Assembly (NCBI GenBank): GCA_964019425.1
Contig: OZ025784.1
Coordinates: 1,364,001 to 1,428,000 of the forward strand
Source of the DNA: Flectonema sp. DT1601
Taxonomy: Eukaryota > Euglenozoa > Diplonemea > Diplonemida > Diplonemidae
DNA: 64,000 nucleotides
Reading direction: 5' to 3'
The translations under genes and the position numbers were made by a program. Under the pieces are notes generated by a model. The model saw nothing but the letters and a program-made list of their open reading frames with translations. It searched no databases and had not been told where the DNA came from. Position 1 is the stretch's first letter, and every line of letters starts with the position of its first letter. This document shows positions 54,341 to 64,000 of the stretch, one piece after another.

Positions 54341-54655
54341 TTGTTTTTATTTATTTATTTTTTTTGTTCCCCCAGAAAATAGTTTTTTTTTTTTTTTTTT
54401 CCCCCCCCCTTTCTTTCTCTTCAGTAATCCAAAGCTGGGTTTTCCTGAACGAGGAGGTTATTTAAAATATTGTAAAAAATACATTTTAGGAAAGTCCCTT
54501 TTTTTTAGAAAAAATAAATGTACTAATGAAATATCCCTTTTTTTTTTTGGATACTTTCACGAGATCAAAAACTACTACCATTTATATCATTCCATTATAA
54601 AAAAAAAACAGAATTGCCACACCAAAAAAAAAAAAAAAAAAAAACAACAACTAAC
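54341..54655. other. Spacer with T- and C-runs
   Basis: 315 bp, including T-runs at 54384-54399 and 54537-54548 and a C-run at 54400-54408. An AG at 54610-54611 after an A-run is the nearest acceptor. It is A-rich, unlike other putative trans-splice sites, so a 5' UTR intron is possible. Confidence 0.5.
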
Positions 54656-56309
54656 ATGGATGTAGCAATACGACCTGAGAGTGATTTCAGTGTCACTTTG
54701 GAAGGTAGTTCTGACTGGGTTATTGTTCATCGACCGACTAAGTTGGAAATATTATCATTACCCTGTGAGCTATTTAAAGATGTGATTATAGAAGGAGAAC
54801 CTACCGCACCCTGCATCAGGACTAGAAGGACTATTGAAGGAGATGTTGTGACTTTACCGATTAAGTTTTCACATCTAAAACGAGAAAGTCAAACTCTAAT
54901 TACTGTTGAGATGTTAGGAAGTGAACGAACAGTTGAATTGTTAGTAAATGAGAACGACACCGTAGCTCACTTGAAAGAACTACTTGAAGGAAGAATTCAC
55001 ATTCCACACGAAGAACAATCAATCTGGAATGGAAGTGTTCGCATTGACGATGATAGAGCTCAACTCTCTCAGTGTGGTATCACATCCCGAGGCGCATGGG
55101 TTCGAGTTGGTAAGTGTGGAAAACTTCGAATTACCGTCAGGTTCAATAACGTAGTTGCGGCAAAACTCCTGGTCCTCCCGTCTGAAACTGTTGAGTGTGT
55201 GAAAGAATACATCGCAACTAAAACAAACATTCCATCGAAAAGACAAATATTACTAGTCGCTGGCAGAGAATTACCTTCTCGTAGAACATTACGAGAATGC
55301 AGAGTAACGTCAAACCATGAAATTACAGTCGTATTAAACAATCCTGATGTCACTCATCCTAAAATGGTATTCAACGACGACTCATTTCCGCTAACTGATA
55401 GGGATATGGTTCACACGGTAGAAACAATGTTAGGTTCAGTACATAGTCTAGTAGATCAGCAGGCGAAGTTACAGAGTACTGTTGGTGATTTGGTAGGCAG
55501 CTGTTCTTTTCAACAAAAAGACTACACAAATGCGTCTACTAACATGCTTTCTCAAAGCAGACAAATACGTGCTGCTGCCAACACAGAAGCTGGTGCGACA
55601 CTCAGAATGTTATCTCAACCTGGACAGTTAAGCAATTCAGGAAGTGAGAGATTCTCTCACAGACAAGATCTAATGCATTACCTATCTAAGGAAGCTAGAC
55701 AGTTCTCAAAGGACTCAGTTCTCGCTTCTCTTGATCGTATGGAGCAGGTCAGACATGAGTACAATTCACTTCGAAATGAAATAAATTTAAGTAATCTTCA
55801 AAATGATGACAGCAGTTGTAAACTTTGTGGTCACGCGTCGAAATCGGATACTGCTGCTGCTGCAGGGTATGTTAATTTTTATTGTTTAAGTCGTCGTCGT
55901 TGATATTTTAAAAGTAGTTTGGAATTAATAAACTTATCAAAACAGGAAAACCGCGACAGCTGGGACTACAAAGGAGGCGGAAAAACCGGCGGCGAAACCA
56001 TCGTCATCGTCTACGACGGCATCAACGGTTGTTTCAAGTAGGGCGGCGTCGAAACCTGCGAGTAAGGCTTCTCCTTCTCCTTCTAGTTCTACGCGTCCAA
56101 CTTCATCCACTCCTACTTCGGGATCGAAACCAGTCTCAAAACCCGCAGCTAAATCCACAACATCGACAGTCGTTGCTGTTAAAAAGCCATCTCCAAAAGC
56201 TTCTGTAGACACAGCAAGCAACGCATCAGATGATTCTGTGATGGGCGATCATATTTTAGGCGATCCAGAAGCAGTTGAACAATGGCTCAAAGACCACAAA
56301 AAAATGTGA
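54656..56309 (+). CDS. Protein with tandem ubiquitin-like domains
   Basis: Two exons, 54656-55866 and 55946-56309 (phase 2), give 524 residues. I start at M-D-V-A-I-R because the codons before it are poly-Lys. Residues 75-155 (I-T-V-E-M-L-G-S-E-R-T-V-E-L-L-V, V-A-H-L-K-E-L-L-E, I-P-H-E-E-Q-S-I-W-N-G) and 156-235 (L-R-I-T-V-R-F-N-N, V-E-C-V-K-E-Y-I-A, I-P-S-K-R-Q-I-L-L-V-A-G-R-E-L) each show a ubiquitin-like beta-grasp order; the first 75 residues may be a third, degenerate one. Neither ends in Gly-Gly, so they are not processed modifiers. Residues 260-385 are helical, followed by C-K-L-C-G-H. The tail is Ala/Pro/Ser-rich, with a final acidic helix (D-P-E-A-V-E-Q-W-L-K). Shuttle or cytoskeletal roles are both possible. 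Confidence 0.72.
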
Positions 56310-56549
56310 TGCTTCTATGCTATTATCTGTATTTTTCAAAAAAGAAAGTTACATATTGACTTATCGCCATTTTCTTTTATTGTATCTTTTATTATTGACA
56401 CTATTATTGTACCATTTTTTTTTTTTTTGCTTTTTTTTTTGCTTAGTTTAGTTTTTAAATTTTTTTTTTTATATAATTCTGTATAAAAAAAAAAAAAAAA
56501 TCTTATTATACTTACCACTCAAAAGTTAATCAAATAAAAAAATAAAAAA

Positions 56550-57220
56550 ATGCCCAAAGAACGTAGTAAAGTCCACTCAGTAGGATCACTTGTTGTTCCG
56601 GGTGACTTAGTATCAGTAACCGGAAAAGGAGGTAAAAACACTCAATCAGCAAAGGGAAGTAATATTGTTAGAGCCAGCACTGTTGGGAAAGTTCAAAAAA
56701 ACGAGGATGGAGAAATTGAAGTTAAAAGTCTGAAAAAAACAACGCCGATCCCAGTTATCGGTTCTGTGTGTTTAGGAAAAGTAACTAAAGTAGCAGGGAA
56801 TATGGCAAGTGTTGATATCTTCACTATAAGTGAGAAACTTTGTCACACGACATACAAGGGAACTGTTCGGACTGACGAAGCGAAAACACAACCAACTTCA
56901 CTAGATGATAAAGCTGTTCAAATATACGAATGCATGAAGCCAAACGACGTTGTAAGGGCAGAGATTGTATGTTCTTCTTCTTTTTTTTCTTCCAAACTAC
57001 TTTCTTACTGACACCACCACAACACCAACAGACTGGACTAGGCGATCGCCGATCATACCAACTCTCAACAATAAGAAATGAAATGGGAGTCGTATACGCA
57101 AACAGTCTAGCAGGCCATCAACTCATTCCATTAAATGATGAGGAGATGCAATGCACTGGAACTGGTCAGATAGAACAAAGAAAAGTTGCTCTTGGAGGTC
57201 AAGATTTTTGGTGGATCTAA
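56550..57220 (+). CDS. EXOSC1: Exosome complex subunit CSL4
   Basis: Two exons, 56550-56966 and 57032-57220 (phase 0), give 201 residues; human EXOSC1 has 195. CSL4 is a cap subunit of the RNA exosome, which degrades and trims RNA 3' to 5' in nucleus and cytoplasm. Residues 10-55 are the N-terminal barrel (V-V-P-G-D-L-V, G-S-N-I-V-R-A). Residues 68-150 are the S1 domain (G-S-V-C-L-G-K-V-T-K-V-A, A-S-V-D-I-F, F/Y-K-G-T-V-R, M-K-P-N-D-V-V-R-A-E-I-V). The C-terminal part matches human closely: Y-Q-L-S-T-I-R-N-E-M-G-V-V-Y-A, A-G-H-Q-L-I-P-L and E-M-Q-C-x-x-T-G, then R-K-V-A. The intron has a pyrimidine-rich start and an ACCAACAG acceptor. Together with SMG1 it is a second RNA-decay factor in the window. 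Confidence 0.9.
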
Positions 57221-57470
57221 GAAGACAGTTGCTGTATTGATGTGTTTACTTTAAAGTATTTGTGTGTTTGTTATAAACTTCAAACAGACACACCTCTTCG
57301 TGACTCGATGAAGAGGATTGCACGATATTTGTTTTTTACGTTTATTCGGTTATATACCACATATGCTATCAAGTTTTGCCTTTCGAGGAGTTTGAGTTTT
57401 TTTTTTTTTTTTTTTTTGAAAAAATATTTATTAAATTTTTCTTTTTAAAACCAGTCCCTACCCTAATACG

Positions 57471-60403
57471 ATGGATGATTGGGCGGCAGTCAGTGGCCCA
57501 GCCTCTGGCATGCGTCAACGTGGTGTGCCTCAGCAAGTGGGTGGGGGTGGAGGTGGAGGTGGTATTTCCTTAGACATGGATGCCATGTCAACTATGAGAT
57601 CATCTCCGAAAGGGGGTGAAAGTCGCCCGACGATGTATCCGAATTCTGTTCCAAATACGTCCTCAAACATGGGAATGGGAATGACCAACGGATATAATAA
57701 TAATATCAACCACGTCAATCAAATTAATCACAACAACTTCTCAACAAACGATTTTGGTATTCAATCTAACGACATGTACGACAATTCACAATCTCACCAT
57801 GAAGATGTCACAGCTTTAGTTAAATTTCTCAATCCCTCAACTGCTATAAAGCCAGCACTCGTTGTACTAGTAGCCGGATGTACTTTAATATTCTTACTGA
57901 TGGGATGGTCGGGATATGTGATGGCATTCGTCCATGCGGTTTGCTGCCTTGGTTTGGTTTATGCTTCATCACTAGCTCACAACATCTTAATATCAGACTG
58001 TGGTAGTGAACCTATGAAAGTTGTCGCCTCAGCCATTAGAGAAGCCGCAGAGGGATTTCTCCACACGCAGTATGGAAGTATCGCAAAAATGTCGGTTGTC
58101 GTTGGGTCGATACTTTTCTTTGCATTTGCTATGCGAGAGCAGACTCCAGGAGTTCAGATCAATAGTTTGGTGTTAGCTTTTGTCACCGCTTTGTCGTTCT
58201 TTATCGGTGCTTCCTGCTCTGGTCTTGCAGGGTTTGTTGGAGTCTGGATCTCGGTAAGAGCGAACCTTAGAGTTGCATCTCAGGCGGCTTTGTCAAGCAC
58301 TGAAGGCGCCTTATCAATTGCGTTTAGAGGAGGAGCATTTTCAGCCATCGTGAGTGCGTGTGTTTGTATGATGGGACTCTCTTTACTCTACGCGCTGTTT
58401 CATTTTATTGGAGTCAGCTGCTATGGAGTTAACGAACAAGCCATTCCACTGATGTTGGCTGGATATGGTTTTGGGGCATCATTCGTCGCATTGTTTATGC
58501 AAGTAGCTGGAGGAATCTACACTAAAGCTGCTGATGTTGGTGCAGACATGGTTGGAAAACTTGATAAAAACATTCCTGAAGACGATCCTCGTAACCCAGC
58601 TGTTATTGCTGACTTAGTTGGTGATAATGTTGGTGACTGTGCTGGTAGTATGGCTGATGTGTTTGAGTCAATTGCCGCAGAGATATTGGGAACAATGATC
58701 CTTGCTGGAGCACTTGTTTCTGAGGTAAAAATGGACACCGCATCCTGCCAAGGATACATCTTCTTCCCACTTGTAATCCACGCCTTTGATGTCATCGTTT
58801 CTAGTGTTGGTATCCATTCTGTTCGATACCGTACAACAGACTCTTCGCCATTATCATGTATGAAGAGAGGTTACTTGTTAACGGCTGTTTTAGCAACAAT
58901 CTTATTTACTTGTACCTGTAGATTTATGCTTTATACTCCTCAACAACCTGGAGCGTGGTTTAACTTTTGGTTGTGTGGATTGTTGGGGATCGCAACTGCC
59001 TTTATTTTATTATTCGTATGCCAATACTACACCGACTACGCATATCAACCTGTGAGAGATATTGCTGCAGCTTCAACTACTGGTCATGGAACTAATGTTA
59101 TTCAGGGTTTAGCTGTTGGGTTTGAGAGCACTGGTCCACCAGCAATAATTATTTCGTTCGATTTGGCAGCTGCTTACTATTTGGGAGAAGGTGCCTTTCC
59201 AGAGAGTCCAGTGACTTCAGGTCTGTTTGGAACAGCGGTAGCTACGATGGGTATCTTATGCACTGCTGTCTTTATTCTTTCTATGAATAACTTTGGACCT
59301 ATCGCTGACAATGCCGGTGGAATCGTTGAGATGGGACACTGTTCTGAACAGACTCGCAACATTACTGACTCTCTTGATGCAATTGGAAACGTTACAAAAG
59401 CTGCTACCAAAGGTTACTCTGTTGGTGCTTCTGCCATGGCTTTCTTCCTTCTATTCCGAGCCTACATGGATGACGTTGCCGCATTCAGTGGTGAGAAGTT
59501 TAACTCCGTTGACGTTTCTCGTATTGAGGTATGTTGTTATTAACTTACAGACTAGCTGAAGCCTGTTATTTGCAAACCTACAAAAAATACACAAATCAGG
59601 TCCTCATTGGTGGGCTACTTGGAGTGGCGATGGTGTTCGTGTTCACAGGATGGACTATGTCGGCTGTTGGTACCACAGCCCAGGCAGTTGTTGTGGAGGT
59701 TAGAAGACAATTCGATGAAATTGACGGGATAATGTATGAAATAAATAATTATCATGAAAATGTTACGTTACTTTCGTCTTACAAAAACAAAAAACCAAAA
59801 ATAAACAGGGAGGGAACAAGCAAACCTGCATACGCGCAATGCACAGCTATCGTGACAAGAGCGGCTTTAAAGCACGCTGCAGCTCCTGTTGCCTTGGCGT
59901 TGTTATCACCTATACTGGTGGGATTAATATTTAGAATGGTATGTCTTTAGTTAAATAACGTGTGTTGAATTCCTTGTTGATGTTTTTACAGAAAATATAA
60001 TTTACGACAGGTTGGCTACGTCAGGGGAGACAGACTTCTGGCAGTTTCAGTGTTGGCCGGTTTTATGATTTTCGCATCTGTAACAGCGTTACTGTTGGCA
60101 GCCCTCCTTGATAACGCTGGCGGTGCATGGGACAATGCAAAGAAATATATTGAGTCGGGTGCACATGGAGGAAAGGGCAGTGATGCGCATCACGCTGCTA
60201 TCACTGGTGACACGGTATGTTTGATACAAAGTGTCTTGACTGTATTAAATTATTCGTGGAAAAAAGTAAAAACAAAAAACAAACAGGTGGGTGATCCGGC
60301 CAAGGACACCAGCGGTCCTTCACTCCACGTTGTGATCACAACGATGTCTACAACATTATTAGTTTTGTGTCCAATATTTATCCCTTCAGCTAATGTAGCG
60401 TAG
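57471..60403 (+). CDS. Proton-translocating inorganic pyrophosphatase
   Basis: Five exons, 57471-59528, 59600-59733, 59809-59938, 60011-60214 and 60287-60403, give 880 residues. It pumps H+ into acidic organelles (acidocalcisomes or vacuoles) using PPi. About 16 membrane spans follow a Gly/Asn-rich 110-residue N-terminal extension. Catalytic signatures are intact: D-V-G-A-D-M-V-G-K, E-D-D-P-R-N-P-A, D-N-V-G-D-C-A-G, G-P-I-A-D-N-A-G-G, D-N-A-G-G-A-W-D-N-A-K-K and G-K-G-S-D-A-H, then G-D-P-A-K-D-T-S-G-P-S-L. The segment G-N-V-T-K-A-A-T-K-G has Lys where K+-dependent enzymes have Ala, which marks the K+-independent type II (AVP2-like) group. Family length is usually 720-820; the extra length is the N-terminal tail. 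All introns have A-rich or mixed acceptors. A likely trans-splice acceptor, TTTAAAACCAG, lies 17 bases upstream. Confidence 0.95.
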
Positions 60404-61091
60404 CCGATTGGTTGATCATCTTGTTACTATAGTCTAAAAGAGCATCCCAGTTAAAATGCTGGCTGCGCTACGGTGATCATGCACACTGTTATCTCCTTAG
60501 TTGTCGTTTCTCTTCCGTGTGATCTCTCTCGTGGGTTTTGGATGATTCGCATCTTGAGAATAGGGAAATCCCTTTGTTAGATGCATCAAGGGTCGTAAGC
60601 ATCCTTGTTCTATAAGAGAGCGGTTGTGTTGGTGTCATCTCCTCGTTTTGAAAAAATTAATAATTTCTTTTTTTTTTTTTTTTTTTTGCCTTCTTTATAA
60701 TCCTTTCAAAGTGCGAAAGGGAAAAAAAAAAAAAAAAATTAAAGGCAACTACAATAACATTACTTGTTAAAGCTTACTTTGTGATTTGCTTGTGGAAAGG
60801 GGATGGGGAGAAATTTAATTGTTTCCAAACAGGGAGCGCTGCGATTTGTTATTTTGCATCTCTTTTTTTTTTTTCCCTTCTTTTTTTGCGTGTCCTACGA
60901 GAATCACACAAGCAACAGAGTACTTATTACTAGCTGTTTATTAATATGTAATTTTTTAAAAAGGAGAAGAAAGTCATGAAATGTTTTTGGATTTACCTTT
61001 TTTCATTTCTCTTTTTTTTTTTAAAAAAAATCAAAAATCATGTTATTTCAATCAGAAGTCAAAAAAAAAAAAAAAAAAAAGAAGGAGAACA
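60404..61091. other. Spacer between pyrophosphatase and the last gene
   Basis: 688 bp. The first 250 bp are GC-richer than most spacers and probably the pyrophosphatase 3' UTR; they contain short inverted repeats such as GGGAAATCCC. Beyond 60660 come T- and A-runs. A T-rich stretch ending ATTTCAATCAG (AG 61054-61055) precedes the next ATG by 36 bases. Confidence 0.6.
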
Positions 61092-64000
61092 ATGCAATCA
61101 GAACCTCCAGCGCCACAGCAACCACTCCTACCAACGGATGCTCTTCATGAGGAAGTAGTTGCTATTGTAAAGAAGAAGAAATTTGAGTTCGAAGGTCCAA
61201 TGTATTTTATAGGTCAGTGGGCTGTTCTTGGTAAGATCAAAGGAATTGATACAAGTCTCTCTCTCAGCATATCAGGTATTCAGGGGCCACTAAAAGCAGC
61301 TGAGGAGTGGCACCTTCTCCAAAATGAATTATCAAATGCTGCTTCAAAAACAGCGCATATTGAAGTTGATGACTATCCCAATTACCTTTTTGGAGATTTA
61401 ATTTGGGAAAAAGATGGACAACAACACTCATTGTCTGAGAGATTAGTATCGACTGGACTAGCCAGAGTGTGTTCACCCTGCAACAATCTTCTGAAATTAA
61501 TTGAAATTGAGCAATCTTGCAATCCACCAAAATGGCATACTGAATGGGGTTCCAATACTACAGCAGTTATTATATCAGGTCGAGTTAGCAGCGTCTTGTC
61601 AGGTGACTTTATAGAGCTTACTGACTTCACTATCCCTAGCTATATCGACAATGCTATTGTTCGAAGTTGGTTGTCAAAATTTCAGACAGATGTAATTTCA
61701 AAAAATATCATTAGGTTTAAGATTGATAATATAAAAACTCCAGATTTCAGCAATCCCTTACAAGAACATTATAAAATTGAAACATACCAAATGATGTCCA
61801 CATTAGCTTTGGGTAAAATAGTTGACTGCCATGCCACAACTGGTTGGAGTAATATAGAAACAGAGTTTGATGAAGTGGCATTCGACTTACAAGACATTGA
61901 ACATCTTAGGGGAGCCATTTATATTAAAGAGAACTATGATTCTTCGTGGATTAGAAATAATATCTCAAATTGCACTGAGAAATCACTTTCTGCAATGGAA
62001 CAGTACGTTGATAGCACTAGTGAGTTGTCTATTGGACCGTTTTTAGCTGCAGCATCATCAGTTGAGGGGGAATCGTGGTGTGAATTAGTCATGCCTGAAG
62101 AGTTTATGTGTTCTATATCTCCAGATCATTTATCTTGTTTGCTATCGTCATCTCATGCTGGTGTTGCTTCGCATTACGATCGTCGTCCTGAAGCTGTAAA
62201 AGGTCGGGAGGGAGTCTCTCATGTGTTGACGTCTCTTAAATGGGTTCTTCGAAAAACGGATTTCGGAAATTTAATAAAAAATAAAAAAGCGAACATTGTG
62301 AAATTACAAAAAGAAGTTCACGAGGATAATGAAATAATAAAAGCAACAATAGCAGTTGAGTACAAGCGAACAATGATGCCCAGCACCACAACACAACACT
62401 TCGATCAACAAGATGATGATGATGACTTGGGAGACGATCTCAGAATCGATCCTGAGACTCATCTATTGATAGAAGACTCAAGTGAACTTCCTGTCGATAA
62501 ACATGATGATCACGAAGCAGCCAATTGTAGTAGTGACGAAGACCCCACAGAAAAACTACCTAACAAGGCAACAAAGCCGACCTCTATCGAAGAGACTGAC
62601 GAATCTGGTGAAGAACATTTTTTTCATTTCAACATGGAGGTCTTCCTCGTTCCTGAAAACACTACTATCGATAATTGGAAGTCAATTAGCCTTCCTGAAA
62701 ACACAGATGATAAGTTGGTACCAACGTATGTCTCAGCTGATTTTAATTTCTTATTTTGTGATGTGGTGTCTGGAAAGCTCAGAATTTTTGCATCAGCGAC
62801 CGACTCATTGAAGAGAGACGTAATTCAGACTTACAAACCAGATGAAAGCTACTTATCAGTTGATAAACAATTATTACATTGTTCAAAGCAATGGATGAAA
62901 TACGAATCTCAGAACTTATCGTCATTCAATTCTAATATAATGGCGGTACGAATCATGGTGAGAGAATTGAAACCAGTCTTGTCGGCGTTGTCAAATTCCT
63001 ATTATGCATTCTCACCACGTATCATTAAACCAACGAAGAACAGACAAATGAACCCGAGACCTAAAAAACATACCTTCGTAGAATCTATAAAAGACTTTCC
63101 AGGTAAAATACCGAGACTCGATCACATCATTTTCGATGGATTTCCGTTAAATTCGGGGTTGTTTGCTCGTTCGAGTATGCCTCAAAAAGACTACGAGAAT
63201 TCATCAAGTGATGGTAAATGGAAAATTAACTTCATTGAATCTGGAATGTTAAATACGCTATGCGATAAAGTGATTAATTGCTACAAAGAAGAAACGGATT
63301 GGAAAATGTCGTTCAGTTGTTCCATTGCAGCAGATTCAAAAAAATCTCGAAACTTGACAGTGTCAACCAGAGTGACGGGAATCCGAAAGAAATATCTCTC
63401 TTCTGAAGATGTATTAAAATACGATGATAAATCTTTTACTGAAACATATCTCCATCTTAGAGTTCTTCATAAAGTGTTGTCTTACCATCACACGACGCAA
63501 CCACTTTGGGCTGATTCTGATATGGGAAAACGTATTGAGGATCCAATGCACGATCCTCCAACTCTCCGTCACAAAAATACTTCGTTGTGGTGTCCAATGA
63601 AACCGTTGGTGTTTAATGACGGTGCTCTCTTTAATTACGAATCCAAAGGTTTGGAATTGTTCAAAAGAACTGAAAATAAAATGCAATCATTTCAGGCTGT
63701 ATCGACACTGTACAAACCAAGATCACAAGGTAGGACCACAGTTCGGATCTATGGTGGAAAACCAACTCAAAAGAGTGCTAGAGTTCCTTCACAGGTCTCA
63801 AGAGAACATCGAAATGCCATGCTGCATTTGTTGCATATCCTATATCAAAGGTCGATTGGATTTCCTTGTGAGGGTTGTTTTTTTTCTTGGCACACATATC
63901 CTTATGACAGGGTGGCTGCTATTTATTTATTTAAAAGAAAACACCTTTGGCTGAGAGCTGTTGAAAAACTTTCAAAAGATTTCAGAGAAAATTGGAAATA
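61092..64000 (+). CDS. Large protein, SNase-like N-terminus, 3' end outside window
   Basis: An open frame from ATG 61092 runs to the window edge without a stop, at least 969 residues and no intron. Residues 20-140 resemble a staphylococcal-nuclease-like fold as in Tudor-SN: V-D-D-Y-P-N-Y-L-F-G-D-L-I-W then H-S-L-S-E-R-L-V-S-T-G-L-A-R-V, a spaced L-x-x-I-E-x-E-Q and a following W, then a second start I-I-S-G-R-V-S-S-V-L-S-G-D-F-I-E-L. The nuclease Arg/Glu residues are not evident, so it would be a non-catalytic binding fold. Residues 430-520 are acidic (D-D-D-D-D-L-G-D-D-L) and probably disordered. The last 450 residues are folded-looking, with H-V/F-x-D-G-F-P-L-N and a Cys/Trp-rich stretch near the edge (F-P-C-E-G-C-F-F-S-W-H). 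Family not settled; the gene is secure. Confidence 0.7.
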   Translation, partial: MQSEPPAPQQPLLPTDALHEEVVAIVKKKKFEFEGPMYFIGQWAVLGKIKGIDTSLSLSISGIQGPLKAAEEWHLLQNELSNAASKTAHIEVDDYPNYLFGDLIWEKDGQQHSLSERLVSTGLARVCSPCNNLLKLIEIEQSCNPPKWHTEWGSNTTAVIISGRVSSVLSGDFIELTDFTIPSYIDNAIVRSWLSKFQTDVISKNIIRFKIDNIKTPDFSNPLQEHYKIETYQMMSTLALGKIVDCHATTGWSNIETEFDEVAFDLQDIEHLRGAIYIKENYDSSWIRNNISNCTEKSLSAMEQYVDSTSELSIGPFLAAASSVEGESWCELVMPEEFMCSISPDHLSCLLSSSHAGVASHYDRRPEAVKGREGVSHVLTSLKWVLRKTDFGNLIKNKKANIVKLQKEVHEDNEIIKATIAVEYKRTMMPSTTTQHFDQQDDDDDLGDDLRIDPETHLLIEDSSELPVDKHDDHEAANCSSDEDPTEKLPNKATKPTSIEETDESGEEHFFHFNMEVFLVPENTTIDNWKSISLPENTDDKLVPTYVSADFNFLFCDVVSGKLRIFASATDSLKRDVIQTYKPDESYLSVDKQLLHCSKQWMKYESQNLSSFNSNIMAVRIMVRELKPVLSALSNSYYAFSPRIIKPTKNRQMNPRPKKHTFVESIKDFPGKIPRLDHIIFDGFPLNSGLFARSSMPQKDYENSSSDGKWKINFIESGMLNTLCDKVINCYKEETDWKMSFSCSIAADSKKSRNLTVSTRVTGIRKKYLSSEDVLKYDDKSFTETYLHLRVLHKVLSYHHTTQPLWADSDMGKRIEDPMHDPPTLRHKNTSLWCPMKPLVFNDGALFNYESKGLELFKRTENKMQSFQAVSTLYKPRSQGRTTVRIYGGKPTQKSARVPSQVSREHRNAMLHLLHILYQRSIGFPCEGCFFSWHTYPYDRVAAIYLFKRKHLWLRAVEKLSKDFRENWK

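Noticed and set aside
1-64000. tRNA, 5S rRNA, CRISPR or spliced-leader RNA genes
   Set aside because: Searched by eye for B-box-like GGTTCGA patterns, CRISPR-type spacing and known leader ends; nothing convincing was found.

Overview
The window looks like nuclear DNA of a flagellated protist, most probably a euglenozoan outside the classic trypanosomatids. A five-exon gene (51608-54340) ends in a paraflagellar-rod-type C-terminus. Every convincing gene from 7147 to the right edge lies on the + strand. Most ATGs follow closely on a T-rich tract ending in AG, which is the layout expected for polycistronic transcription with spliced-leader trans-splicing. Unlike trypanosomatids, the genes carry many short GT-AG introns, usually GTATG at the 5' end and an A/C-rich stretch ending in CAG at the 3' end. 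TAA, TAG and TGA all appear as stops. No tool was run; protein identities rest on motif reading and memory of the families.

Region 1-7146 is a repeat field without an intact gene. It holds a 45-bp inverted repeat (1-45 and 4248-4292), a 547-bp inverted repeat pair (572-1118 and 4563-5109), a 2.3-kb minisatellite of about 30-bp units (1705-3989), several hairpins, direct repeats, and scattered fragments of old reading frames that share an F-W-x-x-P motif. A broken gene with HNH-nuclease-like and zinc-knuckle motifs follows (7147-8529).

Region 9464-34545 holds CSN1 (COP9 signalosome), a conserved-looking unknown, a striking fusion of a membrane transporter-like domain with a FYVE finger and a protein kinase, a possible calponin-homology protein, a coiled-coil unknown, SMG1 (the nonsense-mediated-decay PIKK, complete to its FATC tail over six exons), and a protein with three CCCH zinc fingers. 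A 3.4-kb AT-rich gap follows.

Region 37943-41721 holds a bacterial-type GNAT acetyltransferase, a B-box protein, a PRKRIP1-like splicing factor and a PLOD-type glycosyltransferase-like membrane protein. The gap to 44614 holds a dispersed 100-bp repeat, an antisense match to the 3' end of small-subunit rRNA, and decayed duplicates of the next gene's 5' end.

Region 44615-64000 holds a 1594-residue coiled-coil repeat protein, a longin-like unknown, the paraflagellar-rod protein, a double ubiquitin-like protein, the exosome subunit CSL4, a K+-independent-type proton pyrophosphatase and the 5' part of a large gene with an SNase-like N-terminus. RNA surveillance and RNA handling recur (SMG1, CSL4, PRKRIP1, CCCH), but neighbours in such arrays need not be functionally related.
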